In this document: positions 23,701-35,601 of the stretch, one piece after another
How positions within the stretch are numbered: position 1 is the stretch's first letter
Layout of the letters: each line of letters opens with the position of its first letter
From: Tetranychus cinnabarinus
Lineage: Eukaryota > Arthropoda > Arachnida > Trombidiformes > Tetranychidae
Reading direction: 5' to 3'
Assembly: GCA_022266195.1 (NCBI GenBank)
Contig: WHVY01000009.1
Coordinates: forward strand, 2,062,883 to 2,126,882
DNA: 64,000 nucleotides
Notes under the pieces: model-generated
Told to the model about the DNA's origin: nothing
Seen by the model: the letters and a program-made list of their open reading frames with translations, nothing else
Database searches by the model: none
Position numbers and translations under genes: made by a program

Positions 23701-26700
23701 GAATTAATATTCAACTACAACTGAATGTTTCATGTACATGTTGTATTATCTGATTACTTATTCCTGATGATTTAAGTGCCATAAAAACGAGGTAAGAAGA
23801 GGAAGAAGAAAAGGAAAATGAAGAATCAAGAATTATATTCATTTTTTTATCTTTTCATTTCCATTATTATTCACAATTTTGTGTAAACCTTTCAATAGTG
23901 GAATCAATTTGAGCAAAATTTTATATAAATTATTCAATTGAACATAAATCCTGTTCATTATCGTTGACATTATTTAACCATTTCAACGTTTAATATTTAA
24001 TCAATTTCAATTGATTCATTATCATGTTCGAGATTCTTTGCCATTAGCTTTAAAGGCTTCCATGATTAATTGTAATTTCAAATTGCAAGTTTTGAAGTGA
24101 AATGAGAAAATTTGATTGAAATTTTCTTCTTTACAAGAAAAGTCAAATTTTCTGGTTTACTTTTTTGTGTAACTTGAACATGTTAATTGCACTGGAGAAT
24201 TGCTTTGAGTTTTGCTCAAAAAAAGAAACAAAATTGTGGCAATTTCAGTTCAGTTGCAATTGAGTTTAAACCATGAAAAATGTCAAAATCAATTTTCAGT
24301 CTATTCAGAACATTTTGAGAAACAAAAAAAAAGATGATGAAAAAGATGACAAAATGGTAAAGCTGAAAATTGAACTCATTTTTTGCACCTTTTTCTTGTT
24401 CAACCTTTCCAAGCATTTCAGGGTAAGTCACAGATATAATGGTAATGCACATCAAATTTCAAAGTGATGATGGATCGCTGTATTGACCTTATTCATCTCT
24501 CTAATGTATAAATATTGATGAAAATAAATTGAGCTCAAATTTGATTACATTTGCGATTCTGTTTTGTTTTCCGAAAAGAATAAATTCTAAGTGAAAATGT
24601 TATAATTTTGAATATTTTTCCCTGTTAAGTGAGAATAAAATTTTCACATTTTTTCTTCATGTACATAAGTTTTCCCTTCTTCAATTCATTTGAGAATATT
24701 TTGTTTTCCTTTTAATTTCATTTCTCAATTTATCCATTTCTTTCCTTTTCCCTGAGTTTCCACTTATTCCTTCAATTAATCTTAAAGGTTTTGATTGTTC
24801 TTATAATCATCAGGCAAATGGTGTTGATGAAATGATGAACGATTCAATTGGAAGAGTAACAAAATTGTTATTAATATAACGAGTTGAGGTTGCTAGTAAC
24901 TGCTATTGAATCACTTTTATTGTTTGCTCATCTGTTTTTGCTGATTTCATTTGTTATTCATCTTTAAGTGTGGGACATTTTTTGGGTTTTATTTCTGGTA
25001 AACAACAAGCTGAACCTTTGATATTGATATTGGATATTAAAGGTTGCTTGTGATTGGAAAGGTAGAAAGTTAAGGTAAAGAGGAATCAGAAAATTAATAT
25101 CAAAGATCAACAATGATAATCACATTTGTTTATTCAGATGAATATTATTTATCCAACTATTTTAATAATAGTCATACAGCATGATGGCAAGACAATTGGA
25201 TGGAGAAAAAAGTGGAATAAAAATTGTTTCTCAATTGGTTTCATCCTCAAGAAACGTCAAGATTGTTTACTTGTTTGAATAATTTATGCTAATTTAAGAT
25301 CACAATCTTTCATTTTTCACCAGAAAATCAAATTATTCAATATTTCAGATTCTAAACGAATTTGCAAGTTCGGTTAATGACTGACTTCATAATGGTTTAT
25401 AAGTTTAAATAAGAGTTTAATTCATCATAAAATTCACTAATTTGGACAAAAACTTTAAGATTTAAATGTCATCGTAATTGTTTTGTTAGTTATTAGCAGG
25501 TTAAAGCTGTTGTGCAAGGAATTAACATTTGAATTGGAAGCAATGCGACTTGGTAATTTGACGAAAAGAACTAAACTCGAACTGAACTTGAACTTATATA
25601 ACTTGACATTAGTGAGTCGAAGAAAAGGTTGCTTTAAATCGACTCGATTTGGCTATAAAATTGTGCTTTATTGTTACCAAGATGATAAAATGGTGTAAAT
25701 TGCAATTATACAACAAATTATATAAGAAGCTATTGATTAGTTTTCGCCATTTTACGAGTAAAAAGGATTATTCAATGGTAAAAGCTATTGAAAAAGTCAA
25801 TTTATTGGCTATTTTGGTTCAAGAATTTGATAGATTCAATTTTCTGCTGAGTTTGAAACTATTTTAAGTCACAATTGATCAATAAATTAGCATGTTTTGG
25901 GTTTGCCATAAAAAGTAAACCCTAAAATGTTGGAGACTTATTTCATTTCAATGGTTCCAGACAGTTATGTTGACATTAAACTGTTGATTGTTTGCACAGT
26001 TAGGCTGGAAAACAGTTCAACTGTATGATTAACTAATTTTATTGAAGTTTTCACAAAATAAATGCTTGAAATGTGTGTGACTAGGAAATAATATAACATT
26101 TGAATGTGCAAATAGTTAGACTGAATTTGCAGTTTTCAATAACTTCACAGCTTTTACCATAAATGTTTTGCTACTGCTGTAATGAGTAACAACATGAGTG
26201 AACTTTGATGAAGGTAATTGTGCGAACATTTTGAAACACTAATAATGAGTTCAACCCAAAAGTGTAACAATTTTCACATAACATAACCACAGCATTAGTA
26301 AATTATGATTACAATTTATGAAGCATTTACAACAGGATAGTCGAGCTTACAGTTTTCAGAATCGTTTCGTTTCGTTCTTGAATCACAGGCTAATGGACAA
26401 AAGATCTGCAATGTTTAAGCATTTTACAGTTTACAGGTTTGGATGAAGAATTAATTAACTTAATGTAAACTTGATCGTGAAAGTAACGTATCGATTAATA
26501 TCTAGAATTGATTTCCAATTCAATTTATAATTAAATCATTCACCAGCAAAACAATTTGGAAGATTATTCAATTACGAGAAATGATTATTAAATGGTGAAT
26601 AAACAATATTGGCAGTTAATTAGGTTCCATCTTTTCTCATGATAGAGTTATTGAAGTTTTCAGAAAGACAACCAATTCAATCAAGAGTACTAATAAAGCT

Positions 26701-27198
26701 GTGTCTCTTCACTATTGATTATTAATTCAAAACATATTGATTAACAAATTGACACTGAATAACTCCAAACTTAACTCCAAATAAAAAAGTCAAGTGACAC
26801 ATTCACACTCTAGTCTTATGGTTAAAGCATATGCCAAAGTAAAAGAGCGAAGTAAATTGAAAATGCTTCAGCAAAAGAAACGATACTGAACTACAAACTT
26901 ATTGATGTTTCTTAAATATAAAGTTTTGAAAACTTAAAGTAATTGCAATAGAAATAATTAACTTGAATAATGAAAAGATCTACTTGTAGACAGTCAATCA
27001 AGATAGTAGCCTCAGTCCAATCGAACCATGTAATAATCTTAAAAGAAATGGATGAAGACACTTGAATTGTGAAGTAAAACAACTCTTTTCAACTTTACAT
27101 TCAAAATTCATTTAAATTCACTTTGCAAATTCAAACTTGCAGTTTGCTCGTTGTTTCGCTTCACATTACCCTGTTCAATTGAAAAGTGAATCGTTGCA
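17701..27198. other. Long AT-rich gene-poor region
   Basis: About 9.5 kb of AT-rich sequence with many short T- and A-runs. No convincing multi-exon gene was found on either strand. Open frames at 18640-18915, 22832-23044, 24273-24467 and 25483-25867 have low-complexity, Lys/Asn/Phe-rich translations and no domain. Upstream exons of the PPxY gene could be hidden here. A weak exon-like segment at about 19003-19047 (minus) is the only other splice-flanked candidate seen. Confidence 0.4.
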
Positions 27199-28515
27199 AT
27201 GTGTGATTGTAAGGTCGCGCTCCAAATCTCGCAAAGTATTGCCATATTCAATAACAAAATAGAAGGTCCAGCCAGGTTTATCATGAGGCAAATGTTGTCA
27301 TTCATCACAAGAAAATGCAATGTTACTTACGTACCATTGCCATTCTATTATCCAACGGGTAGTGTTTGCTCTGACGATGGTGTTTGTGAAGGACTTGCGG
27401 GTGATTTTCAAAAAGGCTATTTCGATTTTGTTCCAAAACAGTTTACTACTGTTTCATTGCAAAACATTGGAACCAACTTGACAACAGCAGTTGAAAATTT
27501 GCAAGCATGTGTTGCAATTTACCCACAAAATGCCATTATAAGACATTCAAGTTCAACACCTTTCGATTCATTAAGTGAGTTTGGCTTGGAAGTTATTTTC
27601 ATCTTCACCTGTTTAATGGCTCTATTAACACTTCTATTCATGGTGATCATTATTAAGCACACTCAATCATCATTAAAGCAAATAATTTGGAATAACTTTG
27701 AATACTTTTCATGTCAAAACTCATTATCGACCGATTTTTCAACCCAAAAATGGGTCTATGGTTTCTACATCATTGTACTGTTCCTCGCCAGAATATTGTT
27801 AACCTCAAACCTTCAGACTGGACTTATTATTGATAAACATTATATTAAACTGACAAGTTACCGAGACATTATTGAATACAATTATCAACCAGTTTGTTTG
27901 GAAAATTCCCATTGCCATACACTTTTGGTTGAATCGACAGATCATTATGCTAAATTGGTAACCAAAAAACTCCAATTTCTCGAAGGCCAATCAAGCAATT
28001 GGCTGGACACTTATAATCAAATGCACAGGGTTGACCATGTAACGTTGGAAAAACCTAATACTTATGAGCTTCTCAAGAAAATTGGATGCAGTTTTGCGGT
28101 TGAACAAGAAAAGAAAATGCCGCTTATTCGCAGACCAATTTCATATTCTTATACGAGCTATTTAATTAATAAAAATAGTCCACCTAAAGTTAAAGATGTA
28201 ATCTTGAAAGGCTTGTATGCCGAGAAGGAGTATGAAACTACTTTAAAAAGACGCACTCACAAGCAACTTACCAGTCAACTAAAAATAAACCCATCGCCTT
28301 CATGTTACAATGCAGAGGATGCAAGCAGTGAAGACTCTGAAACAGTTCCGTTGCGGTTTCATTACTTGATTGATCCACTCATATTATACGCAGTTGGCAT
28401 CGCAATAGCCAGTATTGTATTTGCATTCAGACTGAAAACTCCTTGTTATCCAAGTTGTCCTTTAAACATTGTAAATTTACCAAGAAACTCAAATAATAAG
28501 TTTCCTTTAGAGTAA
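27199..28515 (+). CDS. Divergent ionotropic-receptor-like (iGluR-related) membrane protein, intronless
   Basis: Single open frame of 438 residues, stop TAA; the nearest upstream in-frame codons include a TGA, so ATG 27199 is the first start unless a 5' exon is spliced on. The layout fits the ionotropic receptor core: a partial S1 lobe with a DGVCEGLAGDFQKG.FDF segment resembling the DG.W.GM.GdL..G.aD motif of these receptors, a membrane segment at about 126-150, a second at about 185-205 (YGFYIIVLFLARILL), an S2-like lobe of about 160 residues, and a last membrane segment at about 388-409 with a short Cys-containing tail. Such receptors gate cations in chemosensory neurons. The usual N-terminal signal peptide is absent, so the gene may be 5'-incomplete or have an unseen first exon. 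The assignment rests on architecture and weak motifs, not strong identity. Confidence 0.55.
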   Translation: MCDCKVALQISQSIAIFNNKIEGPARFIMRQMLSFITRKCNVTYVPLPFYYPTGSVCSDDGVCEGLAGDFQKGYFDFVPKQFTTVSLQNIGTNLTTAVENLQACVAIYPQNAIIRHSSSTPFDSLSEFGLEVIFIFTCLMALLTLLFMVIIIKHTQSSLKQIIWNNFEYFSCQNSLSTDFSTQKWVYGFYIIVLFLARILLTSNLQTGLIIDKHYIKLTSYRDIIEYNYQPVCLENSHCHTLLVESTDHYAKLVTKKLQFLEGQSSNWLDTYNQMHRVDHVTLEKPNTYELLKKIGCSFAVEQEKKMPLIRRPISYSYTSYLINKNSPPKVKDVILKGLYAEKEYETTLKRRTHKQLTSQLKINPSPSCYNAEDASSEDSETVPLRFHYLIDPLILYAVGIAIASIVFAFRLKTPCYPSCPLNIVNLPRNSNNKFPLE

Positions 28516-31500
28516 ATATTGAGAAACAAGTTCCAACTTTTGTCATCCAATATTTATTTCGATAACTTCAACGTCGATTTTGGAAAAGCTCTTGTTTAAC
28601 TCAGACCAACATTTCAATTGTCAATTTGAAATTAGCAAATTCAGTCGACAGTGTAAATTCACAACAGTAAACTTGGAATGAATGAATAATCTGTTTCTGT
28701 TTTTAGCAATAATTACCAAGCTTAATATTATTGTAATAATATCACTTTTAAGTCTTCAATGTTTCTACTGATTATACTGATGCTGAAGAGCAATGAGCTA
28801 TTTACAGAATCATTGAGCCATGCAAAGGAAGCAAAAAATGATCATCACAATAGAAGGAATGAAAAAATGTTCAGAGAAAAAAAGAAAAAATCGTTCGCTC
28901 AAAAAAATTAACAATAAGGTTGAGGATGGGATTGAAGGGTGAAAATGATGATAATGGCGATGTGAAAATATTTTTGTTTTTTTCTCCCTTCAACCTTTAC
29001 TGAACTTTAACATAATTTTTACCTTGAATCTGGTGGAAACTTGCAAGTTGTGATAAACAGTCTAAGCAATGGAGTTCAACTTGATGTATTATAAATAGCA
29101 ACAACAGTGGCTACACAATGATGAAATAATCTATTTCTCGTTTCTTAATATCCATGATAATGATTTCTTGGAACTGAGATGAAATTCATTTATCTTGAAA
29201 TTTATCTGCTTAGCAAGCGAAAAGTTTGTTGTAAAAACGCCTGAATGCGAAAAAAATGATGAGTTACCATTGAAAACTGTTTGTTCAAGACGCGATTATC
29301 TGATAGGTTTGATGTTATAATGCTAAGGATATAGAAATGCTCTTTTCTAACTCCCAGTTTTATCACGATAGCATGATAAAGATTAAAATCAGTGATTAAC
29401 GCATGAAATAAATCTAATGTAAAATTGAGTAATTAAACTGTATTATTCAAGTGCGAAACAAGTTCAAGCTTAATTAGAGATGAAATGAAAAGTAAACTCA
29501 ACATTATAATTGTTAAAGAAAATGAATTTTGCCTTGAAATTTCCAACTTTTGACTAATTAATTTTGAAATCTTTTCACTTCATTCCTTGATGTTCAGTCT
29601 AGTGAATAATTTACAGGCAAACTTTTGCTTTCTTTTCAGCGAAACAAAGTGGATAACAGTTGAGCAAAATGTTCAACCAACATTGAGGTGAAAGAAATGT
29701 AACCTTAAAAATGGCAGTAAAGAAAAAAGTTCAATTTCTAAATTCAGCATTTTCCTTCAACTTTTATTTAACACGAATCAGAACCATTGAGCAGATTTAA
29801 ATCTTTAGCCTTTCAATTGTTTCAGTAAACTAATTTAAGAGGAGAAAAAAAACTTCAAATTTGCTGAGTAAAACTTTTCATCTCATTATATTTGATAAGA
29901 CGATTACCTTTTCCCTGTAAAATGATTTTGTTTGTTTTCCAAAGTAAACCTGAAGTGACCAATAAATGCTGGGAGTTTTTACTCCCAACCTTCAGCGGGG
30001 AGTGAAAACTCCCACTGAAAGGCAACTTCAAGTCGAACCTTTAATAATGCCATAAAATAGCTTCTGGTCAAGATATGAACCAAGTCAACAGTAAAGAATA
30101 ATTTGAGTGAAGGTAAAAAGTAAAATTACCATTTGACTTTTTCACCTGTAATACAATGGTAAAAAATGGGGAGAGTAAAGGTCAACTATTGAATCCAATA
30201 ATCTTGTTGAGTTATTCATTTATCCGGAGCAGTCAGGTAAAACTTGATCAACCTTTATCAGACTAACTCAGCAGGGGAACCAATTCGAGAATTGAGTGGT
30301 CAAGATGATAATGAAAAAAGTAGCAAGTAAACTCCAAGTCGAACGAGAAAAAAAAAAGAAAACCATTTTTCATTTCAAAAAGTTTCATCTTCATGAAATC
30401 CATTTTTAAACTTGTCTGAAACTTATCAATTATTTCACTCGCAATCGCATTATCCAACCTTGCTCAACCTTTGAATATTTCATATTTACAATTTAAACCC
30501 AACTTGAAGTGCTTCAAGTACATTTAGACTTGTAAAATACTCGACTCAGAAGAAGAAGAAAACATTGAAAGGAAATGATAATTTTCATGACATTTTCACA
30601 ACAAATATTTAAATTACAGTATCAAGTTTGTATAAACTGATGCAACAGAAAAATGAATATTTGCCAGGAAAATGATAAATCAAATTGTTATTATATTATG
30701 GACAGAAATCAATCATAAAAATGTTGAGTTATCTGTAGTTCCTTCAATGTTGCCATTTCAATTCTGTAACAATGTAAACATTCGGATAAACGCAACAAAT
30801 TTTCATGTTGAAACTATAAATAATAGCAGATGAATTTAATAACAACAATGATAATAACATGAACATTATACTTTTTGCTTTATTTATTACATTTGGTTAA
30901 ACAATCTTTGGTATAACTTCATTTACTGTTGACTCTTGTAACTCTTTTTTTACCTGATTATATCAATTGCCTTTCATTCCTGTTCATTTGCACATTTATT
31001 ATTTATCCTTTTTTTGATTAAATCTGACGTCAAGTCATGATGCACAATTGAATAAATTATAAAGAAACATTTGAAAGTGAAAATTGAGTTGCAAGACAAG
31101 ATGATATTCAATCATCTTGAATCTTTTTGTCAACCATTTGCCCTTTCATCTGGACACTTTTCATTGATCAGATAATCTGGTCAAGTGAAAATTGTTTCAG
31201 CTTTGACCCTTTCCATTACCACTTGATTCCCTGTCAATCTTGTTTCATTTAATTACTACAAAATCAATTTAACTTTTGTTTCTTTTTCTCCCTTCTCATG
31301 AAGTTACCTTTCAACCATTTCCAAGATTCTCTGAACTTATCTCAAGAAAAAGGTTAAAAAAGGATAACATGCAATGGTGGTTGAGAAAAGGTAAATTGAT
31401 ACGCCAAGAGTTACAATGTAATAATGCGATTTAATCATGCAATCAACTTATCTATTGACATTTGATTGAACATTTCAAGTTAATTGAGAAAAGTTTCCAA

Positions 31501-33174
31501 TTTTCCATGTTAATCAGAAAAACGTAAAAAATCATAAATGTTCAGATGAGTTGAAAAACAAATCAGAAATTGCAAGAAAAGTTCAAATCGAAATGACAAA
31601 TTAGTTTATTGATTTTGAGTTGAAACAGATTGAAATGGATCGATTGAAACTTTTGGTTCAACTGGAGGCAATTCAGTTTAACCTGTTAAGTGCTTGTTTC
31701 AAGTAAAGATTTAATTATTTAAATAACATTCAATTTTCATGTATTTTTCCAGTTTTCCCACTGATACAAGAACTTAATGAAGTGGGCGAAGAAACAAAAA
31801 AAAGATGAACTTTTTTGTTCCATCATTTTTTGCAGATTCAATCCTCAAATGAGATTTGTTTTGTTTTCCCTGTTTTTTCCTCGTTTCTTCCTTTCGTCTG
31901 CACTGAACCAATGATGATAATTTAACTCAACATTAACAGCACATAAATATGAATTTATTGAACCATATTGAACCAATATTTTATCGTCTTCATTTTTCAA
32001 GGCAAAACTTTTCTCTTTTCCATAATATTTGTGAAGAGCATTTAATCAGCTCAAACTTTTACAACCATGAAACATGGAAAAAATTGAACATTCAAAAATA
32101 ATCATTGCAACTATTCGTTTCATTTGAAGCTCCAACAAGTTTCCATTTGTAGAATGAAACAAAAAACATGAAAATTATCAGCAATATTGAACTTTGATAA
32201 ATGACATTTTTAAAGATTTGTATTTCCTGATTTTGGAAAATTCACTAAATTCTGAGTTATTATTTATTTCCATTCTGAGTGATTCAACTGGGAAGCCATG
32301 AATGAGTTTAACTTTTCTTTTCTTTTCGGTTAAAGTTTTTTGGCTTTAAGTTTTTACGTTTCATTGAACTTGAATAAAGTTAGCCAAGTTAAATTAATTC
32401 AATTATCCGATTCCTTTATCCCAGTAAACTCAATCAGTCTAAAAGATTGAAACGATTTTAAACGAAACGAATAAAATTTAAAAATTGTTTTTCATGTTGA
32501 CGAAGGATTTGAAGATTATTTTTGCAAACGTCTTAAAACGATTTTCTTTGTTCATGATAAAAGCATCAGATGAATAATTTTCTAATGAATTGCAATTATC
32601 TGATCAGAATAGTCACAGAATAAGAAAACTGTTATTTTCCTAAATTGAAATTGAATTGGCATTTCACTGACAAGACTAATTTGGTAGCTGCAAGAGAAGC
32701 AAGAGTAAATACGAACTTGAAAAGTTTCACTTTATGAATGTTAACCATCATGACAAGGTAATGATAATGTTGTTGGACATTTCAATTTGGAAGGATGAAG
32801 ATGAAAAAGAATAGAACAATTCTTTTCTTCTTTTCCTCTCGAGTTCATCAAATTTCAAGGTTTCAATGTTGACCAACCATGAAATGTAGTTTCAATGAAA
32901 ATGGACAACAATCTAATCTTGTAAAAAACTGATCACTATAATGATTTATTCAGTTGGTTAATTGGTGTTAACATGCATTAATGAGTTTTGTACTTTTCTT
33001 GTTCTTGTGATTGTTTCATTTTCCGATTAATTGTTGACTTTTTTTCTCATGAAAGCACAAATGGATGAACAACAAATTGAGTGCATGAGTGAATTTATTT
33101 TGCTGTTTTCATGATAATCATGGTTATGATGAACAATTGATTAAACACTAATTTTCTCTCTTCTTTAGTCTTAC
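28516..33174. other. Gene-poor region
   Basis: AT-rich sequence downstream of the receptor-like gene. The only local structure noticed is two adjacent small hairpins at about 29969-30016 built from GGGAGT...ACTCCC. No coding exon could be supported. Confidence 0.4.
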
Positions 33175-33257
33175 CTTCATTTCCACCACCTGAAGCACCA
33201 ATAACAGCAATACCTTTACAGGTTACCTTGCGTATTTCATTGACGAGTAAGGCACAC
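33175..33257 (-). other. Isolated exon-like island
   Basis: An 83-bp minus-strand segment with an acceptor AG after a pyrimidine-containing tract and a GTAAGA donor. It stays open in one frame, encoding CALLVNEIRKVTCKG and then IAVIGASGGGNE, with one split base at each end. Base composition is noticeably less AT-rich than its surroundings. No neighbouring exons or protein family were recognised. It may be one exon of a gene with very long introns, or chance. Confidence 0.25.
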
Positions 33258-33339
33258 CTTAAGGTACACAGACAGGTAAACTGTGAAAGTTTAATCATGT
33301 TTTTGTTGTTTAACCGTTTTCGTTGTTAATTTTGTTGTT

Positions 33340-33483
33340 GATGTTGTTGATGATGGCAATGATGAAGATGGCAATGAAATTGATGGGAATGATGAAGGTG
33401 AAGATGATGATTGATGATGATGTCTGATCTGATCATAAGAGTGTCTAAAGTTTTGTTTTTTCTCTCTCTCTCTCTCTCTCTCT
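33340..33483. repeat. Microsatellites: GAT-rich tract and (TC)n
   Basis: A GATGAT/GATGGC-type imperfect trinucleotide tract at about 33340-33422 is followed by a clean (TC)n run at about 33460-33483. Confidence 0.85.
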
Positions 33484-35424
33484 ATTTTACCATGAAAGTA
33501 GGAAAAGATGAAACGTTGGAACATTGAAATTCATTCCATGAGAACGGAAATTTGGTGACATTAATTTGGGTTCAACAATTGAACAATAAATAATGGTTAA
33601 ATCCATTTTTCTTTTCAGTTTTATTCTCATTGTTGCATCCAATTTTGTACAGGTCAATATCAATGTTGACAAGATCAAGATGACAGAAAGCTTGTAAAAC
33701 ACTGGGAAACAAAGAGATGAAAATTTTATCCGGTAAAAAGGAAAAGCAAATTTTCTGTTGAATTTCAAGTTTTGTCCAATGTATTTATCCCAAAATGGAC
33801 AGAAAGTAAACAGAAAAGTAAACCATTTCACTGGCCATGTTGACCATGATGTAGTACAAGAAGAAGAGAACAAGATATTTGAATAAAAGTTGAAAATGAA
33901 TATTGAAAGTTGCACAGAAAATAGAAAATACTTTTTACTTTTTACACTGAAAAAAAGGTGAATATTGTACAAACTGTAAGGTGAACAAGAGTAAAATTTT
34001 TCATTTCAAAGGAAAATAATTTTCTTTACACTTTATCATGAAACATTATTAGCATGATGATGAGCAAAAAATTTGTTCATTCCCTTTGCCTCATTATCTG
34101 GATAACTTTAGTGAATCCATTTTTTTGGTCGAGTCACATTTAAACTGCTTTTTGTTATCTTTTTTGTTTAAACCGTTTCTCTTGTGATTCACAACTGAAA
34201 CAACTCTTTACTCGATAACTGTTTGAGTAGCTTCACTGTGAGCGGTTTCAAGCAAAAAAGTGTGACTCTTTGCTCATGTTGATGATGAGAATGATGATGA
34301 GCAGGATGAAGATGGTAAAAGATGATCAGTGGAAAAACCTGAGTGAGGTATTCATTCCGTGGTTCATGTCAAATCAACTCTGGAGACTGCACATAACACA
34401 CCAACACTACTCAACTACCTATACATACAATTTCACATTTTTACCTTTTCTTTCAACTTTTCTTTTGCCTTCTCTTTTACTTTCTCTCTTCTTCTCACCT
34501 GCTTTTCTTTTCCTCTCCTCATCCTTTCATCCCTTTTGCTCACTCCATCATGTCGATTGATGTGTTCACAGGTTGATAAAAATATTTCATTTCACTCTTT
34601 ACCATAATAAATGTATTATATAAACTTGCTAAATAAATACAATTCCCAATAGTCTTTTACAATTTTCCTTTTCTGTTACTCGACTATTGCCTTTTACCTT
34701 CACCTTTTTCATTGTAATTCCTCATCATTTCACTTATTGCTATAACAATGGTAATCATGATGATCATTAGAGAGGATAATGGTAAACCAGTCAATGTCAA
34801 TAATTTGCAGCCTGTAAGAACAAGTTTTCATCTCGCGATATGAATATTGATATATTGTGATAATTCCGTTTTCATTTTTTTTCAGGTTGTCTTTTTGAGC
34901 ACATTTTGCTTTATTGTATTCTTTTCAATCCAAATGCTCAACCAGATTTTATACGTTTATATAAAGTTTCCCTTTCGAGCGAATCGTTTCAAGCTTGGAA
35001 AATTTATTAGACCATTCTATTATTGTATAGTAACATGATATTCATAAGCTATTGCTCACAGTTTCTTGCTCTCTCGAAGTTCCATAAACTCTCAACATAT
35101 TAACACATTTGTAAAACGGTTTATTTCGATGCAGGAGTTCAACGGCCAAAGTATACTGAAAACTAGAAGATCACCAGTAAAACTATATGTAAAATGGGTA
35201 CATTGATGGCGTATGTATATTGATAATGTAAGGATTCGCTTTCGAGTTCTCAAGAAAGAATAATAAACGTAACAAAGTGAAGGGCACAAAGTTAACATAA
35301 CTTTGGTGCCTTGTACGCTGCCTCTTGCCGGCTATCGTTACTTCTTAAATAGGGTTACAGAGGAGGGGATTTTCTAATTGTTTTACAGTGGTTCCAGGAA
35401 TACACGTAACGTGGTTAACTGTGT
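33484..35424. other. Gene-poor region
   Basis: AT-rich, with a pyrimidine-rich patch at about 34440-34550. No supported gene. Confidence 0.35.
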
Positions 35425-35601
35425 TTAACAATTGGGTGCATAATCAATCACATTCCTTATGAGTTCACAATTGATATGTGAAGGAGTTTTGCGAGGATTA
35501 CATCTTCGACACAGAAGAGGATTACTTGCATGACGTCTTTTCACGCTCTTTTTGGAGAAAACTTTCTTCAGAATCTTTTTATCGTAGAGGCTTTCTTTTA
35601 A
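35425..35601 (-). other. Candidate terminal coding exon, Cys/Lys-rich, unknown
   Basis: Minus-strand frame open from an AG acceptor (35602-35603) to TAA at 35425. It encodes 58 residues with a Lys-rich start (LKKVFSKKSVKRRH), then LLCRRCNPRKTP and a Cys at the very end (YAPNC). It lies in a patch (about 35300-35830) that is clearly less AT-rich than the surrounding tens of kilobases. Four cysteines in a basic C-terminus could suit a secreted peptide or a small zinc-binding module. No matching upstream exon was established and no family is recognised, so it could also be part of a decayed insertion. Confidence 0.3.

Noticed and set aside
29969..30016. Paired GGGAGT...ACTCCC hairpins as an RNA gene or terminator
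   Set aside because: The stems are only about 6 bp and there is no associated gene; could be chance.
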